Origin: Oenanthe sinensis
Taxonomy: Eukaryota > Streptophyta > Magnoliopsida > Apiales > Apiaceae
Length of the DNA stretch: 64,000 nucleotides
Assembly (NCBI GenBank): GCA_028671895.1
Contig: CM053800.1
Span: forward strand, 23,271,886 to 23,335,885
Direction of reading: 5' to 3'
Both the position numbers and the translations under genes were made by a program. This document shows positions 39,201 through 51,928 of the stretch, piece after piece; position 1 is the first letter of the stretch; each line of letters opens with the position of its first letter. The notes beneath the pieces are model-generated. The model was not told the DNA's origin. It worked only from the letters and a program-made list of their open reading frames with translations, and made no database searches.

Positions 39201-42200
39201 CGTTTAAATGTGTAAAGAATGATCTTACAAGAGTTTACAAGTTATTTCCAAGTTCAAACGAGTTAAGAAAGAAGCTACAAGTTGGTTCCATATTCGAACG
39301 AGTTAAGAATAAAATTCTAAGTTATTACTAATTGTTTTCATGTTCAAATGAGCCAAGTATAATTCTACGAGAATTTTCAAGTTATTTCTAAGTTCAAATG
39401 AGTCAAGAATGATGTATCAAGTTGTTACGGACATTTTTCATGTTCAAATGTGCAAACAATGATCCTACAATAGTTTACAAGTTATTTCCAAGTTCAAACG
39501 AGTTAAGAAAGAAGCTACAAGTTGGTTCAATGTTCGAACGAGTCAATAATGAAGTCTCAAATTGTTATGGATTGTTTTCATGTTCAAATGTATATAGAAT
39601 AATCCTACAAGAGTTTATAAGTTATTTGCATGTTCAAACGAATAAAGAATGAAGTGACAAGCTATTTCCATGTTCGAACAAGTCAAGAATGAAGTCTTAA
39701 GTTTTACGGATTATTTTCATGTTCAAATGAGCCAAGAATTATCCTACAAAAGTTTACAAGTTATTTTTAAGTTCCATTGAGTCAAGAATGATTTCTCAAG
39801 TTGTTACGGATTGTTTTCACGTTCAAATGTGTAAAGAATGATCTTACAAGAGTTTACAAGTTATTTCCAAGTTCAAACGAGTTAAGAAAGAAGCTACAAG
39901 TTGGTTCCATGTTCGAACGAGTTAAGAATAAAGTTTTAAGTTATTACTAATTGTTTTCATGTTCAAATGAGTCAAGTATAATTCTACAAGAATTTTCAAG
40001 TTATTTCTAAGTTCAAATGAGTCAAGAATGATGTATCAAGTTGTTACGGATATTTTTCATGTTCAAATGTGCAAACAATGATCCTACAATAGTTTACAAG
40101 TTATTTCCAAGTTCAAACGAGTTACGAAAGAAGCTACAAGTTGGTTCAATGTTCGAACGAGTCAATAATGAAGTCACAAATTGTTATGGATTGTTTTCAT
40201 GTTCAAATGTATAAAGAATAATCCTACAAGAGTTTACAAGTTATTTCCATGTTCAAACGAATCAAGAATGAAGTGACAAGCTGTTTCCAAGTTCGAACAA
40301 GTCAAGAATGAAGTCTTAAGTTTTACGGATTATTTTCATGTTCAAATGAGCCAAGAATTATCCCACAAAAGTTTACAAGTTATTTTTAAATTCCATTGAG
40401 TCAAGAATGATATCTCAAGTTGTTACGGATTGTTTTCACGTTCAAATGTGTAAAGAATGATCCTACAAGAGTTTACAAGTTATTTCAAAGTTCAAACGAG
40501 TTAAGAAAGAAGCTACAAGTTGGTTCAATGTTCGAACGAGTCAATAATGAAGTCTCAAATTGTTATGGATTGTTTTCATGTTCAAATGTATATAGAATAA
40601 TCCTACAAGAGTTTACAAGTTATTTGCATGTTCAAATGAATAAAGAATCAAGTGACAAGCTATTTCCATGTTCGAATAAGTCAAGAATGAAGTCTTAAGT
40701 TTTACGGATTATTTTCATGTTCAAATGAGCCAAGAATTATCCTACAAAAGTTTACAAGTTATTTTTAAGTTCCATTGAGTCAAGAATGATATCTCAAGTT
40801 GTTATGGATTGTTTTCACGTTCAAATGTGTAAAGAATGAACCTACAAGAGTTTACAAGTTATTTCCAAGTTCAAACGAGTTAAGAAAGAAGCTACAAGTT
40901 GGTTCCATGTTCGAACGAGTTAAGAATAAAGTTTAAAGTTATTACTAATTGTTTTCATGTTCAAATGAGCCAAGTATAATTTTACAATAATTTTCAAGTT
41001 ATTTCTAAGTTCAAATGAGTCAAGAATGATGTATCAAGTTGTTACGGACATTTTTCATGTTCAAATGTGCAAACAATGATTCTACAATAGTTTACAAGTT
41101 ATTTCCAAGTTCAAACGAGTTAAGAAAGAAGCTACAAAATGGTTCAATGTTCGAACGAATCAATAATGAAGTCTCAAATTGTTATGGATTGTTTTCATGT
41201 TCAAATGTGCAAAGAATAATCCTAGAAGAGTTTACAAGTTGTTTCCATGTTAAAACGAATCAAGAATGAAGCTACAAGTAGTTTTCAAGTTTGAACAAGT
41301 CAAGAATGAAGTCTCAAGTTGTTACGGATTATTTTCAAGTTCAAATGAGCCAATAATTGTCCTACAAAAGTTAACAAGTTATTTTTAAGTTCCATTGAGT
41401 CAAGAATGATATCTCAAGTTGGTACGGATTGTTTTCATATTCAAATGTGCAAAGAATGATCCTACAAGAGTTTACAAGTTATTTCAAAGTTCAAACGAGT
41501 TAAGAAAGAAGCTACAAGTTGGTTTCATGTTCGAACGAGTCAAGAATGAAGTCTCAAATTGTTATGGATTGTTTTCATGTTCAAATGTATAAAGAAAAAT
41601 CCAACAAGAGTTTACAAGTTATTTCCATGTTCAAACGAATCAAGAATGAAGCGACAAGCTATTTCCAAGTTCGAACAAGTCAAGAATGAATTCTTAAGTT
41701 TTACGGATTATTTTCATGTTCAAATGAGCCAAGAATTATCCTACAAAAGTTTACAAGTTATTTTTAAGTTCCATTGAGTCAAGAATGATATCTCAAGTTG
41801 TTATGGATTGCTTTCACGTTCAAATGTGTAAAGAATGAACCTACAAGAGTTTACAAGTTATTTCCAAGTTCAAACGAGTTAAGAAAGAAGCTACAAGTTG
41901 GTTCCATGTTCGAACGAGTTAAGAATAAAGTTTAAAGTTATTACTAATTGTTTTCATGTTCAAATGAGCCAAGTATAATTCTACAATAATTTTCAAGTTA
42001 TTTCTAAGTTCAAATGAGTCAAGAATGATGTATCAAGTTGTTACGGACATTTTTCATGTTCAAATGTGCAAACAATGATCCTACAATAGTTTACAAGTTA
42101 TTTCCAAGTTCAAACGAGTTAAGAAAGAAGCTACAAAATGGTTCAATGTTCGAACGAATCAATGATGAAGTCTCAAATTGTTATGGATTGTTTTCATGTT

Positions 42201-45200
42201 CAAATGTGCAAAGAATAATCCTAGAAGAGTTTACAAGTTGTTTCCATGTTAAAACGAATCAAGAATGAAGCTACAAGTAGTTTTCAAGTTTGAACAAGTC
42301 AAGAATGAAGTCTCAAGTTGTTACGGATTATTTTCAAGTTCAAATGAGCCAATAATTGTCCTACAAAAGTTAACAAGTTATTTTTAAGTTCCATTGAGTC
42401 AAGAATGATATCTCAAGTTGGTACGGATTGTTTTCATATTCAAATGTGCAAAGAATGATCCTACAAGAGTTTACAAGTTATTTCAAAGTTCAAACGAGTT
42501 AAGAAAGAAGCTACAAGTTGGTTTCATGTTCGAACGAGTCAAGAATGAAGTCTCAAATTGTTATGGATTGTTTTCATGTTCAAATGTATAAAGAAAAATC
42601 CAACAAGAGTTTACAAGTTATTTCCATGTTCAAACGAATCAAGAATGAAGCGACAAGCTATTTCCAAGTTCGAACAAGTCAAGAATGAATTCTTATGTTT
42701 TACGGATTATTTTCATGTTCAAATGAGCCAAGAATTATCTTACAAAAGTTTACAAATTATTTTTAAGTTCCATTCAGTCAAGAATGATATCTCAAGTTGT
42801 TACGGATTGTTTTCACGTTCAAATCTGCAATGAATGATTCTACAAGAATTTACAAGATGTTTCCAAGTTCAAACGAATCAAGAATCAAGCTACAAATTGT
42901 TTCCATGTTCGAACAAGTCAAGAATGATGCCTCAAATTATTATGGATTGTTTTCATGTTCAAATGTACAAAGAATAATCCTATAAGAGTTTACAAGTTGT
43001 TTCCATGTTCAAACGAATCAAGAATGAAGCGACAAGCTGTTTCCAAGTTTTTAAAGTCAAGAATGAAGTCTTAACTTGTTACTGATTATTTTCATGTTCA
43101 AATGAGCCAAAAATGATTCTACAAAAGTTTTCAAATTATTTTTTAGTTCCATTGAGTCAAGAAAGATATCTCAAGTTGTTACAGATTGTTTTCACGTTCA
43201 AATGTGCAAAGAATGATCCTACACGAGTTTACAAGTTGTTTCCAAGTTCAAACGAATCAAGATTCTAGCTACAAAATGTTTCCAAGTTCGAACAAGTCAA
43301 GAATGAAGTCTTAAGTTGTTACTAATTGTTTTCATGTTCAAAAGAGCCAAGTATGATCCTACAAAAAATTTCAAGTTGTTTCTAAGTTCAAATGAGTCAG
43401 GAATGATGTCTCAAGTTGTTACGGATTATTTTAATGTTCAAATATGCAAAGAATGATCTTACAAGAGTTTACAAATCATTTCCAAGTTCAAACGAGTTAA
43501 GAAAGAAGCTACCAGTTGGTTCCATGTTCGAACGAGTCAATAATGAAGTATCAAATTGTTATGGATTATTTTCATGTTTAAATGTCCAATGAATGATCCT
43601 AAAAGTTTGCAAGATGTTTCTATATTCAAATGAGTCAAGAATGATGTCTCAAGTTGTTACAGATTGTTTTCATGTTCAAATGAGCCAAGTATGATCCTAC
43701 AAGAGTTTACAAGTTCTTTCTAAGTTCCATTGAGTCAAGAATGATATCTCAAGTTGTTACGGATTGTTTTCACGTTCAAATGTGTAAAGAATGATCCTAC
43801 AAGAGTTTACAAGTTATTTCCAAGTTCAAACGAGTTAAGAAAGAAGCTACAAGTTGGTTCCATGTTCGAACGAGTTAAGAATAAAGTTTTAAGTTATTAC
43901 TAATTGTTTTCATGTTCAAATGAGTCAAGTATAATTCTACAAGAATTTTCAAGTTATTTCTAAGTTCAAATGAGTCAAGAATGATGTCTCAAGTTGTTAC
44001 AGATTGTTTTCATATTCAAATGTGCAAAGAGTGATCCTACAAGAGTTTACAAGTTATTTCCAAGTTCAAACGAGTCAAGAATGAATTTGCAAGTTGGTTC
44101 CGAATTCGAACGAGTCAAGAATGAAATCTCAAATTGTTATGGATTGTTTTCATGTTCAAATGACCCATGAATGATCCTAAAAGTTGTTTACATGTTCAAA
44201 CGAATCAAGAATGAAGCTAAAATTTGTTTCCAAGTTCGAACAATTCTAGAATGAAGTCTCAAGTTAAAACAGATTGTTTTCATGTTCAAATGAGCCAAGT
44301 ATAATCCTATAAGAGTATACAAGTAGTTTCTAAGTTCAAATGATTAAAGAATGATATCTCAAGTTGTTATGGATTGTTTTCCATTTCAAATGAGCCAAGT
44401 ATGATCCTATAAAAAATTTCAAGTTGTTTCTAAGTTCAAATGAGTCAAGAATGATGTCTCAAGTTGTTACGGATTGTTTTCATGTTCAAATGTGCAAAGA
44501 ATGATCCTACAAGAGTTTAAAAGTTATTTCCAAGTTCAAACGAGTTAAGAAAGAAGCTACAAGTTGTTGCCAAGTTCGAACAAGTCAAGAATGAAGTCTC
44601 AAGTTGTTACGAATTATTTTCATATTCAAATGAGCCAAGAATGATCCTACAAAAGTTTACAAATTATTTTTAAGTTCCATTGAGTCAAGAATGATATCTC
44701 AACTTGTTACGGATTGTTTTCATGTTCAAATGTGCAAAGAATGATCATACAAGAGTTTACAAGTTGTTTCCAAGTTCAAACGAGTTAAGAAAGAAGCTAC
44801 AAGTTGGTTCCATGTTCGAACGAGTCAAGAATAAAGTCTTAAGTTGTTACTAATTGTTTTCATGTTCAAATGAGTCAAGTATAATCCTACAAGAATTTTC
44901 AAGTTGTTTCTAAGTTCCATGGAATCAAGAATGATATCTCTAGTTGTTACGGATTGTTTTCATGTTCAAATGTGCAAAGAGTGATCTTACAAGGGTTTAC
45001 AAGTTATTTTCATGTTCAAACGAGTTAAGAAAGAAGCTACAAGTTGGTTCCATGTTCGAACGAGTCAAGAATGAAGCCTCAAATTGTTATGGATTGTTTT
45101 CATGTTCAAATGTACAAAGAATAATCCTACAAGAGTTTAAAATTTGTTTCCAAGTTCGAACAATTCTAGAATGAAGTCTCAAGTTGGAACAGATTGTTTT

Positions 45201-46523
45201 CATGTTCAAATGAGCCAAGTATGATCCTACAAGAGTTTACAAGTTGTTTCTAAGTTCAAATGAGTCAAGATTGATGTCTCAAGTTGTTACAGATTGTTTT
45301 CATGTTCAAATGTGCAAAGAATGACCCTACAAAAGTTTACAAGTTGATTCCAAGTTCAAACGAATCAAGAATTAAGCTACAAGTTATTTTCAAGTTCGAA
45401 CAAGTCAAGAATGAAGTCTTAAGTTGTTACTAATTGTTTTCATGTTCAAATGAGCCAAGTATGATCCTACAAGAATTTTCAAGTTGTTTCTAAGTTCAAA
45501 TGAGTCAAGAATGATGTTTCAAGTTGTTACGGATTGTTTTCATATTCAAATGTGCAAAGAATGATCCTACAAGAGTTTACAAGTTATTTCCAAGTTCAAA
45601 CGAGTTAAGAAAGAAGCTACATGTTTTTGCCAAGTTCGAACAAGTCAAGAATGAAGTCTTAAGTTGTTACGAATTATTTTCATATTCAAATGAGCCAAGA
45701 ATGATCCTACAAAAGTTTACAAATTATTTTTAAGTTCCATTGAGTCAAGAATGATATCTCAAGTTGTTACGGATTGTTTTCACGTTCAAATGTGCAAAGA
45801 ATGATCATACAAGAGTTTACAAGTTGTTTCCAAGTTCGAACAAGTCAAGAATGAAGTCTTATGTTTTTACTAATTATTTTCATGTTCAAATGTGCCAAGT
45901 ATGATCCTACAAGAATTTTCAAGTTGTTTCTAAGTTCAAATGAGTCAGGAATGATGTCTCAAGTTGTTACGAATTGTTTTCATGTTCAAATGTGCAAAGA
46001 ATAATCCTACAAGAGTTTACAAGTTATTTCCAAGTTCAAACGAATCAAGAATAAAGCTACAAGTTTTTTCCAAGTTCGAACAAGTCAAGAATGAAGTCTC
46101 AAGTTGTTACAGATTATTTTCATATTCAAATGAGCCAAGAATAATCCTACAAGAGTTTACAAGTTGTTTCCATTTCAAATGAATTAAGAATGAAGCTACA
46201 AGTTGTTTTCAAGTTCGAACGAGTCAAGAATGAAGTCTGAAGTTGTTATGAATTATTTTCATGTTTAAATGAGCCAATAATTATCCTACCAAAGTTTACA
46301 AGTTGTTTCCATGTTTAAACGAGACAAGAATGAAGCTACAAGTTGTTTCCAAGTTCAAACAAGTCAAGAATGAAGTCCCAAGTTGTTACGGATTATTTTC
46401 ATGTTCAAATGAGCCAAAAATGATCATACAATAGTTTACAAGTTATTTTTAAGTTCCATTGAGTCAAGAATGATATCTCAAGTTGTTACGGATTGTTTTC
46501 ATGTTCAATGTGCAAAGAATGAT
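30269..46523. repeat. Satellite array, right block (inverted), 16.3 kb
   Basis: The same family as the left block on the opposite strand. The basic 140-bp unit in this orientation runs GAAGTCTCAAGTTGTTACGG... to ...GTTCGAACAAGTCAAGAAT. A shorter 100-bp form lacking one subunit alternates with it, and 140/100 combinations build 240-, about 620- and about 1000-bp higher-order units. Larger blocks recur at offsets of 3194 bp and 9004 bp. Open frames of 60-90 codons occur on the plus strand in nearly every unit because stops are rare in one frame; they are not treated as genes. The block ends in GAATGATT where Gypsy integrase sequence begins. Confidence 0.95.
31145..35900. repeat. Segment repeated at 3194-bp offset
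   Basis: Sequence from about 31145 to 32700 matches about 34339 to 35894 with few changes, including shared odd features such as the short CCTAAAAGTTTGCAAGATG unit (31399 and 34593). It shows block duplication within the right array. Confidence 0.7.
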
Positions 46524-46996
46524 TCCCCTTACTTTCTTCTAACTTGGCTTTTAAGGTGTGCTTGATGATTTTATTAATGGCTTCAGTTTTCCCATTGCTC
46601 TGAGGATTACCACTGTAAAATGTTTATTTATAGCTGAATTCTCAAAGAGGCTCCTTAGATCTTTGTTGCTAAACTGTTTCCCATTGTCAGAGATCAACTT
46701 GTATGAGATACCAAACCTACAAACAATGACATTGAACACAAAATCTGTTATCTTCTAAGCTATTATGGCTACAAGGGGAACGGCTTTTGCCTACTTCGTA
46801 AAATAATCAACGGTCACTTCTTCATACCTGACTCATCCCTTGCCCTGGGCAATTCTCCAATCAAGTCAATTCCCCACATGGCGAATGGCCATGGGCTCGT
46901 CATAGATGTGAGAGAAGTTGTCAGTCTAGTATTGTAGTTTGTAAACCTTTGGCATTTGTCACATGCCCTAGCAAATTTATAAGCATCTTTTTTCAT
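46524..46996 (-). pseudogene. Gypsy integrase fragment
   Basis: ARACDKCQRF (zinc-binding CxxC) then PFAMWGIDLIGELP with the first catalytic Asp are in one frame; LISDNGKQFSNKDL with the second Asp is in another. The catalytic Glu region is altered (AMGKLKPLIK) and the sequence is cut by satellite immediately afterwards. Confidence 0.75.
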
Positions 46997-47106
46997 AGTA
47001 GGCCAGTAATACCCTTGCTAAAGAATCTTCATAGCTAGGGAATTACTCCCGAGTGATTGTCGCAGATACCTTCATGCATCTCCCTCACGATGTAAGAGCA
47101 TTCTTT

Positions 47107-47734
47107 TCAATCACACTTGAGTAAAGGTTCGTTGAACCCCCTTCCATATAAGATCGCATCATATTCCACATATCTGGATGCATTATAACGGAGCCTCTTG
47201 GTCTCTCCCTTTTCTTCAAGAAGCTTCCCTTCCTTCAAAAACTCCCATATTGGTGTTTTCCATGTGACCTTTTCCTGAATTTCTTCATCAATCACCATAA
47301 TTTCAACTTCTGGGGCTTCTCTTGAATTTCTAAAGGGATGATTCCCAACATTGTAGCATCATTCTGCGATCCCAACTTCCCTAACGCATTAGCTTTGAAG
47401 TTTTTGTCTCTAGGCACTTGCTCTATTCGAACTTCCCTAAACATCCTTACGAGACGCTTGACATATTCAAGATACATCTCTGTCTTGGGTCCTCTTGCTT
47501 GGCATCCCCATTCACCTGGTATACTACCAACATTGAATCACTTTGAACAATCAAGTGAGTTGCTTTCATCTCTAGGGCAAGCCTCGGCCCAGCGATGAGG
47601 GCTTCATACTCTACATCATTGTTAGTAGCCCGGAAGGTGAATTGGATAGCGCTAATAAGGTGATGTTCTTCAGGGCTACTAAGTACTACCCCGACTCCTG
47701 CTCCTTCATTATTCACCGCTCCGTCTACATGCAA
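47107..47734 (-). pseudogene. Gypsy archaeal-type RNase H and connector, broken
   Basis: HVDGAVNNEGAGVGVVL, TNNDVEYEALIAGPRLAL and LIVQSDSMLVVYQVNG carry the D, E and D positions of the extra RNase H of Tat elements. Further pieces (RLVRMFREVRIEQVPRDKN, then a linker with PIWEFLKEGKLLEEK) continue in other frames toward integrase. Confidence 0.75.
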
Positions 47735-47810
47735 TGTCCACCATAGTTCAGGAATCTCCTTCCTCCCCCTTAGACAAGGCTGTGTAGTCTCTACCGTGAC
47801 TATCGCCCTT

Positions 47811-48930
47811 TCAAAATTTCGTGGATAACTTGCTTGTTTGAGTAAATAAGTTGCTTTCAGGCCTATGCATAACTTGCTTGAGTGGATAAGTTGTTCTTAC
47901 CTCAATTTTATGTGCTTGAAAGTAGGGCCTTAGCTTCCTTGCTTCCAATATCAACGAATAAACTAATTTTTCCATGTTGGAGTATCTTGTCTCAACATCT
48001 AGAAGCCTCTTGCTCACATAATAGACCGGTGACTATAAGTCCACATCGTCATTTACCAAGATGATGTTTATTTAGTATTCGGACACCGCAAAGTAGAGAA
48101 TTATTGTTTCCCCTTCAGTTGGCATGGCTAGTAAATGAGACTTCCACAATTACTCATTTATCTTCTCAAAAGCTTGTTCACACTCTAGTCTCCACACAAA
48201 ACCTTTGGTTACTCCCTTATTGGCTTGGAAGAATTCTTTGCACTTGTCTGATGACTTTGACACAAACCTATTGAGGGCATCTATTCTTCCAGTTAGTCTT
48301 TGAACTTGCTTCACACTTATTGGTGACTTCATGTCAAGAAAAGCTTGAATCTTGGCGGGATTTACTTTAATTCCCCTATGATTGACTATGAACCCGAGGA
48401 ATTTCCTTGATTCTACCCTGAAGACACACTTCTGAGGGTTAAGCTTCATCATGTGCTTCCTCAGAAAGTCAAATATCTCCCCCAAATGTCTTACGTGATG
48501 ATTAGCCTCCTTGGATTTTACTAGTATGTCATCTACATATACTTCCATTGACTTCCTTATATGATCTTTGAACATCATGTTGACCAACCTCTGATAGGTT
48601 GCCCTCACAATAATTAGACCGAAAGGCATGCTGATGTAGCAATACAATCTTCTATCTGTGATGAAGGAGGTGTGTTCCTAATCTGGTTCATACATTGGAA
48701 TTTGATTATACCCCGAGTACGTATCCGTGAAACCGCGAAGAACATGTCCGGTTGTGGCATCTACCAACTGATCAATTCTTGGGAGAAGAGAGTTATCTTT
48801 AGGGCAAGCATTGTTTAGGTCAGTGAAGTCAATGCATGTTCTCTACTTCCCATTGGGTTTTTTCACAAGAACGGGATTTTCTACTCAGGATATAATGATT
48901 CTTTAATGAAACCAACTTCTAATAATTTAT
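47811..48930 (-). pseudogene. Gypsy RT and RNase H, 5'-truncated
   Basis: The frame at 48647-48150 holds MPFGL, the catalytic box MEVYVDDILVKSKE, MKLNPQKCVFRVESRKFLGF and the RT-RNase H connection VKQVQRLTGRIDALNRFVS. RNase H pieces follow (TRYSNMEKLVYSLILEARKL at 48017-47811). Upstream, 48650-48930 holds decayed RT sequence in other frames starting near KLLEVGFIKE. Confidence 0.8.
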
Positions 48931-49635
48931 TGTAATATCCGTAATTTATTTATTTAGATATTAGTAATTAGAATTAGAATTTGTAAGATTATTTTCTTTA
49001 ACCATAATATTTATTATATTAAATTTGATTAGAAATTGAATTTGTAATAAAATAGATTAATAATAATAAAAAAAGATTAAAATTAGATAGAGATTAGGAA
49101 TTAAAATTGGATTAGAATAACGGGTTTTCGAATATTGGTATTTGAATGGTAGTAGGTTTTGTCGTAGGGTTTTAAAACTCTATATATAGATTAAGATCTT
49201 CTCATTCTTTCATATTATTTTCTAGCCACCAAGACTAAACAGATGTAAATCTCTCTCGATACACAAATCCTTATTCTTTTTCTTCATCTTTGTTTGTAAA
49301 ATTCGTAGGATTATTCATACACAAATCAGCTGTCTTGTAAAATTCTTAATAAATTCATCGTAAGTCGGAATTCATTGATTCTGGACTTTTTAGAAAGATC
49401 TTTTCGTTCTCTACGATTGTTGTGTTTTAAGTTTTTCCAGAAAACATCGTTTAGAGGGTCAAAAAGGTAAGATACAGATCTGGACAGAATTGGAGTTATG
49501 AAAAAGTTCGACGTTTGAGACGTTTGAGATGTGATATTTTCGATTGGGTGTTAAGGATTATTTTATTCAGTATATATACAACACCCATGTATAACACAAC
49601 TGTGAGTTTTATTAAACCTTAAAGTGGAAGACTGA
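48931..49635. mobile_element. LTR-like non-coding fragment
   Basis: Begins TGTAATATCCGTAATTT exactly where the Gypsy RT stops, a start typical of plant Gypsy LTRs. The rest is AT-rich, non-coding DNA (TATATATAGATTAAGATC near 49183 could be a promoter-like stretch). The end is unclear because it meets the 5'-truncated Gypsy at about 49636. Confidence 0.4.
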
Positions 49636-51573
49636 TTAACTGATCAACCTCTAAGAAGTATCATACACAGCCCCAAGGCAAGTGGAAGACTGATTAAGTG
49701 GGCCATTGAATTAGGAGAATTCGACATCAAGTATAAGCCTCGAACGACCATAAAAGCTCAAGCTCTTGCTGACTTCGTGGTCGAATGTACTATCGACGAC
49801 CAAGAAGTTGGGGGGCTGGATAGTGAGGAAACAAAACAAAAAGAAGGAGAACAAACTCCTAAAGAATATTGGGTGCTCAATTTTGATGGGGAATCAAAAA
49901 CAAAATCTAGTGGAGCAGGCTTAGTGCTACAAAGTCCTGAAAGATTCACTATTGAGTATGCTATTAAGCTTGACTTCCCGACAACCAACAATGAAGCCGA
50001 ATATGAAGCACTCATAGCAGGCCTAGGTTTGGCCAAGGCACTAAATGCCAAACACCTCAAAGTTTGTGGAGACTCGAAGCTGGTTATATCCCAAGTAAAT
50101 GGGGAGTTTGAAGCAAGGGAAGAAATAATGATTAAATACCTTCGACTGGTAAAAGCTATAATGACTCAGTTTGAAGAATGTCAGATGGAATATGTTCCTA
50201 GAGAAGAGAACGTAAAGGCTAATGCCTTGTCAAAGTTCGCCTCATCGGAAGCAGACGAACATATGGGAAATGTTTACTTCCAAGTCTTGAAGAATCCCAG
50301 CATCAATGCAAAGCTGGTAGCCTCGATAAACATGGGCAGTTGTTGGATGGATCCCATTAAAACCCACCTTCAATCCGGATGGACTCCTGCCAATGTCATG
50401 GAAGCTAGGAAGCTTACTGCGAGGGCATTAAGGTACACTCTTATTGATGGAATTCTCTATAAGAAATCTTTTGTTATTCCATACTTGAAATGTCTGAGGC
50501 CAGACGAAGCTCATGAGGCTTTGAAAGAAGTACACGAAGGAATTTGTGGCCAACACTTGGGGGGCAGGGCTTTGGCTCACAAAATCACCCGCCTTGGTTT
50601 TTACTGGCCTGACTTGATAAAAGATTCGAAAGAATACATAAGAAGATGTGACAGATGCCAAAGGCATGCACCGGTTGTCAGACAACCACATGAGATGTTG
50701 ACGTCCATCAATTCCCCTATCCCCTTTGCAATGTGGGGAATGGACATCCTTAGACCCTTTCCAATAGCTAGCGGACAGAGAAAGTTCCTGATCGTTGTGA
50801 TCGATTACTTCACTAAATGGATCGAGGCTAAACCACTAGCCAAGATAACCACAAAGCAAGTAGCTCAATTCTTCTGGGAGAACATCATATGTAGGTATGG
50901 AATACCACGAATCCTGGTGACGGACAATGGCACACAATTCAACAATGAAGAATTCAAAGGATATTGCACTGATAATGACATCAATCTACGCTTCACTTCT
51001 ATTGCACACCCCCAAGCAAATGGGCAGGCTGACGTAGCCAATCGAATCATCCTTGATGGTCTCAAGAAAAGGATCGAGCGTTCTGCTAATACTTGGGTGG
51101 ATGAGCTTTTACCAATACTCTGGGCTTACAGAACCACTCACAGAGTCACTACTGACGCAACTCCATTCTTTCTGGCTTATGGAGCCGAGGCAGTGGTCCC
51201 AGTTGAAATATCACATGTATCCCCAAGAATCAAGGCCTTTGAGCCCGAGGAAAATAAAAAGTGAATGAAGCTTGCATTAGACTTAATAGATGAAGTCAGG
51301 GACAAAGCTCACGCAAAAATCGTCGAATATTAAAAGAAGTCAAATTTCTGCTACAACCTAAGGGTTAAAGAAAGATTCTTTAGACAAGGGGAATTGGTCC
51401 TTAGGATAGCTGAAGCTTCCGGGGTAGGCCCCAAAGGCAAGTTATCCCCCAATTGGGAAGGGTCGTACAAGATAAAATAAGTTAAGGGAGGAGGATCATA
51501 CATCCTTGAAACCCTAGAAGATGTTGAGGTGCCAAGGACTTGGCATGCTTCAAACCTGAAGGTTTATTATGTT
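49636..51573 (+). pseudogene. Gypsy RNase H - archaeal RNase H - integrase
   Basis: The frame is open from LTDQPLRSIIHSPK at 49636 to a TGA at 51262-51264. The archaeal-type RNase H shows D, E and D in LNFDGESKTKSSGAG, NNEAEYEALIAGL and VCGDSKLVISQVNG. Integrase has HEGICGQHLGGRALAHK and CDRCQRH for zinc, then MWGMDILRPFP and LVTDNGTQFNNEEF; the third position, usually Glu, is Asp in NGQADVANR. The C-terminal part continues in the same frame after the TGA (LALDLIDEVRDKAHAKIVEY, LRVKERFFRQGELVLR, LSPNWEGSYK), with two more stops before the natural end near 51573. The element was cut in RNase H and is non-autonomous. Confidence 0.9.
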
Positions 51574-51928
51574 TAAAGAATTCAACTATGAGTTCTTATA
51601 TTTAGTAGGAACTAAGTAGAAATAAGGTTCAATGAAACCATTAGGATGTAAGAGCTTTTCGCTCCAGACAACATTTTCATTTTGTAAGGGCTGCGCCCAC
51701 TTTAGCCTCGAAGGCATTATTAATAAAATTATCAGCTTGATAGCTCCTTAAAATATGAGTGTTTAGCCTAGAGTTGGCAATTCCTAAGTTCCTTTATGAT
51801 AAAGGAACTAGATCAAGCCTGGATAGGCATTTTAATATATATGCTTATTGGTTCTTTATACTCGAAAAGTATATTTTATCAAATATACTAAGGCAAGAAA
51901 AAGATTAAAAGGTAGCACAGTTGGCACT

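Larger units (their letters stand above)
46524..48930 (-). mobile_element. Truncated second Gypsy pol (RT to integrase)
   Basis: The minus strand carries RT, RNase H, a second (archaeal-type) RNase H and integrase in Tat order, scattered over several frames. It begins mid-RT at 48930, where an LTR-like fragment starts, and ends mid-integrase at 46524, where satellite starts. Gag, LTRs, PBS and PPT are missing. Its RT overlaps that of the 26412-30268 element, so the two are different copies. Confidence 0.8.

Noticed and set aside
30515..46182. More than 30 open frames of 60-92 codons on the plus strand with similar peptides (for example SNESRMKLQVVSKFEQ)
   Set aside because: They coincide with satellite units, repeat with the array period, occur because one frame lacks stops, and have no promoter, start context or domain.
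13276..46523. CRISPR-like array of short repeats
   Set aside because: Repeats are contiguous without unique spacers, and the genome is a plant; it is satellite DNA.
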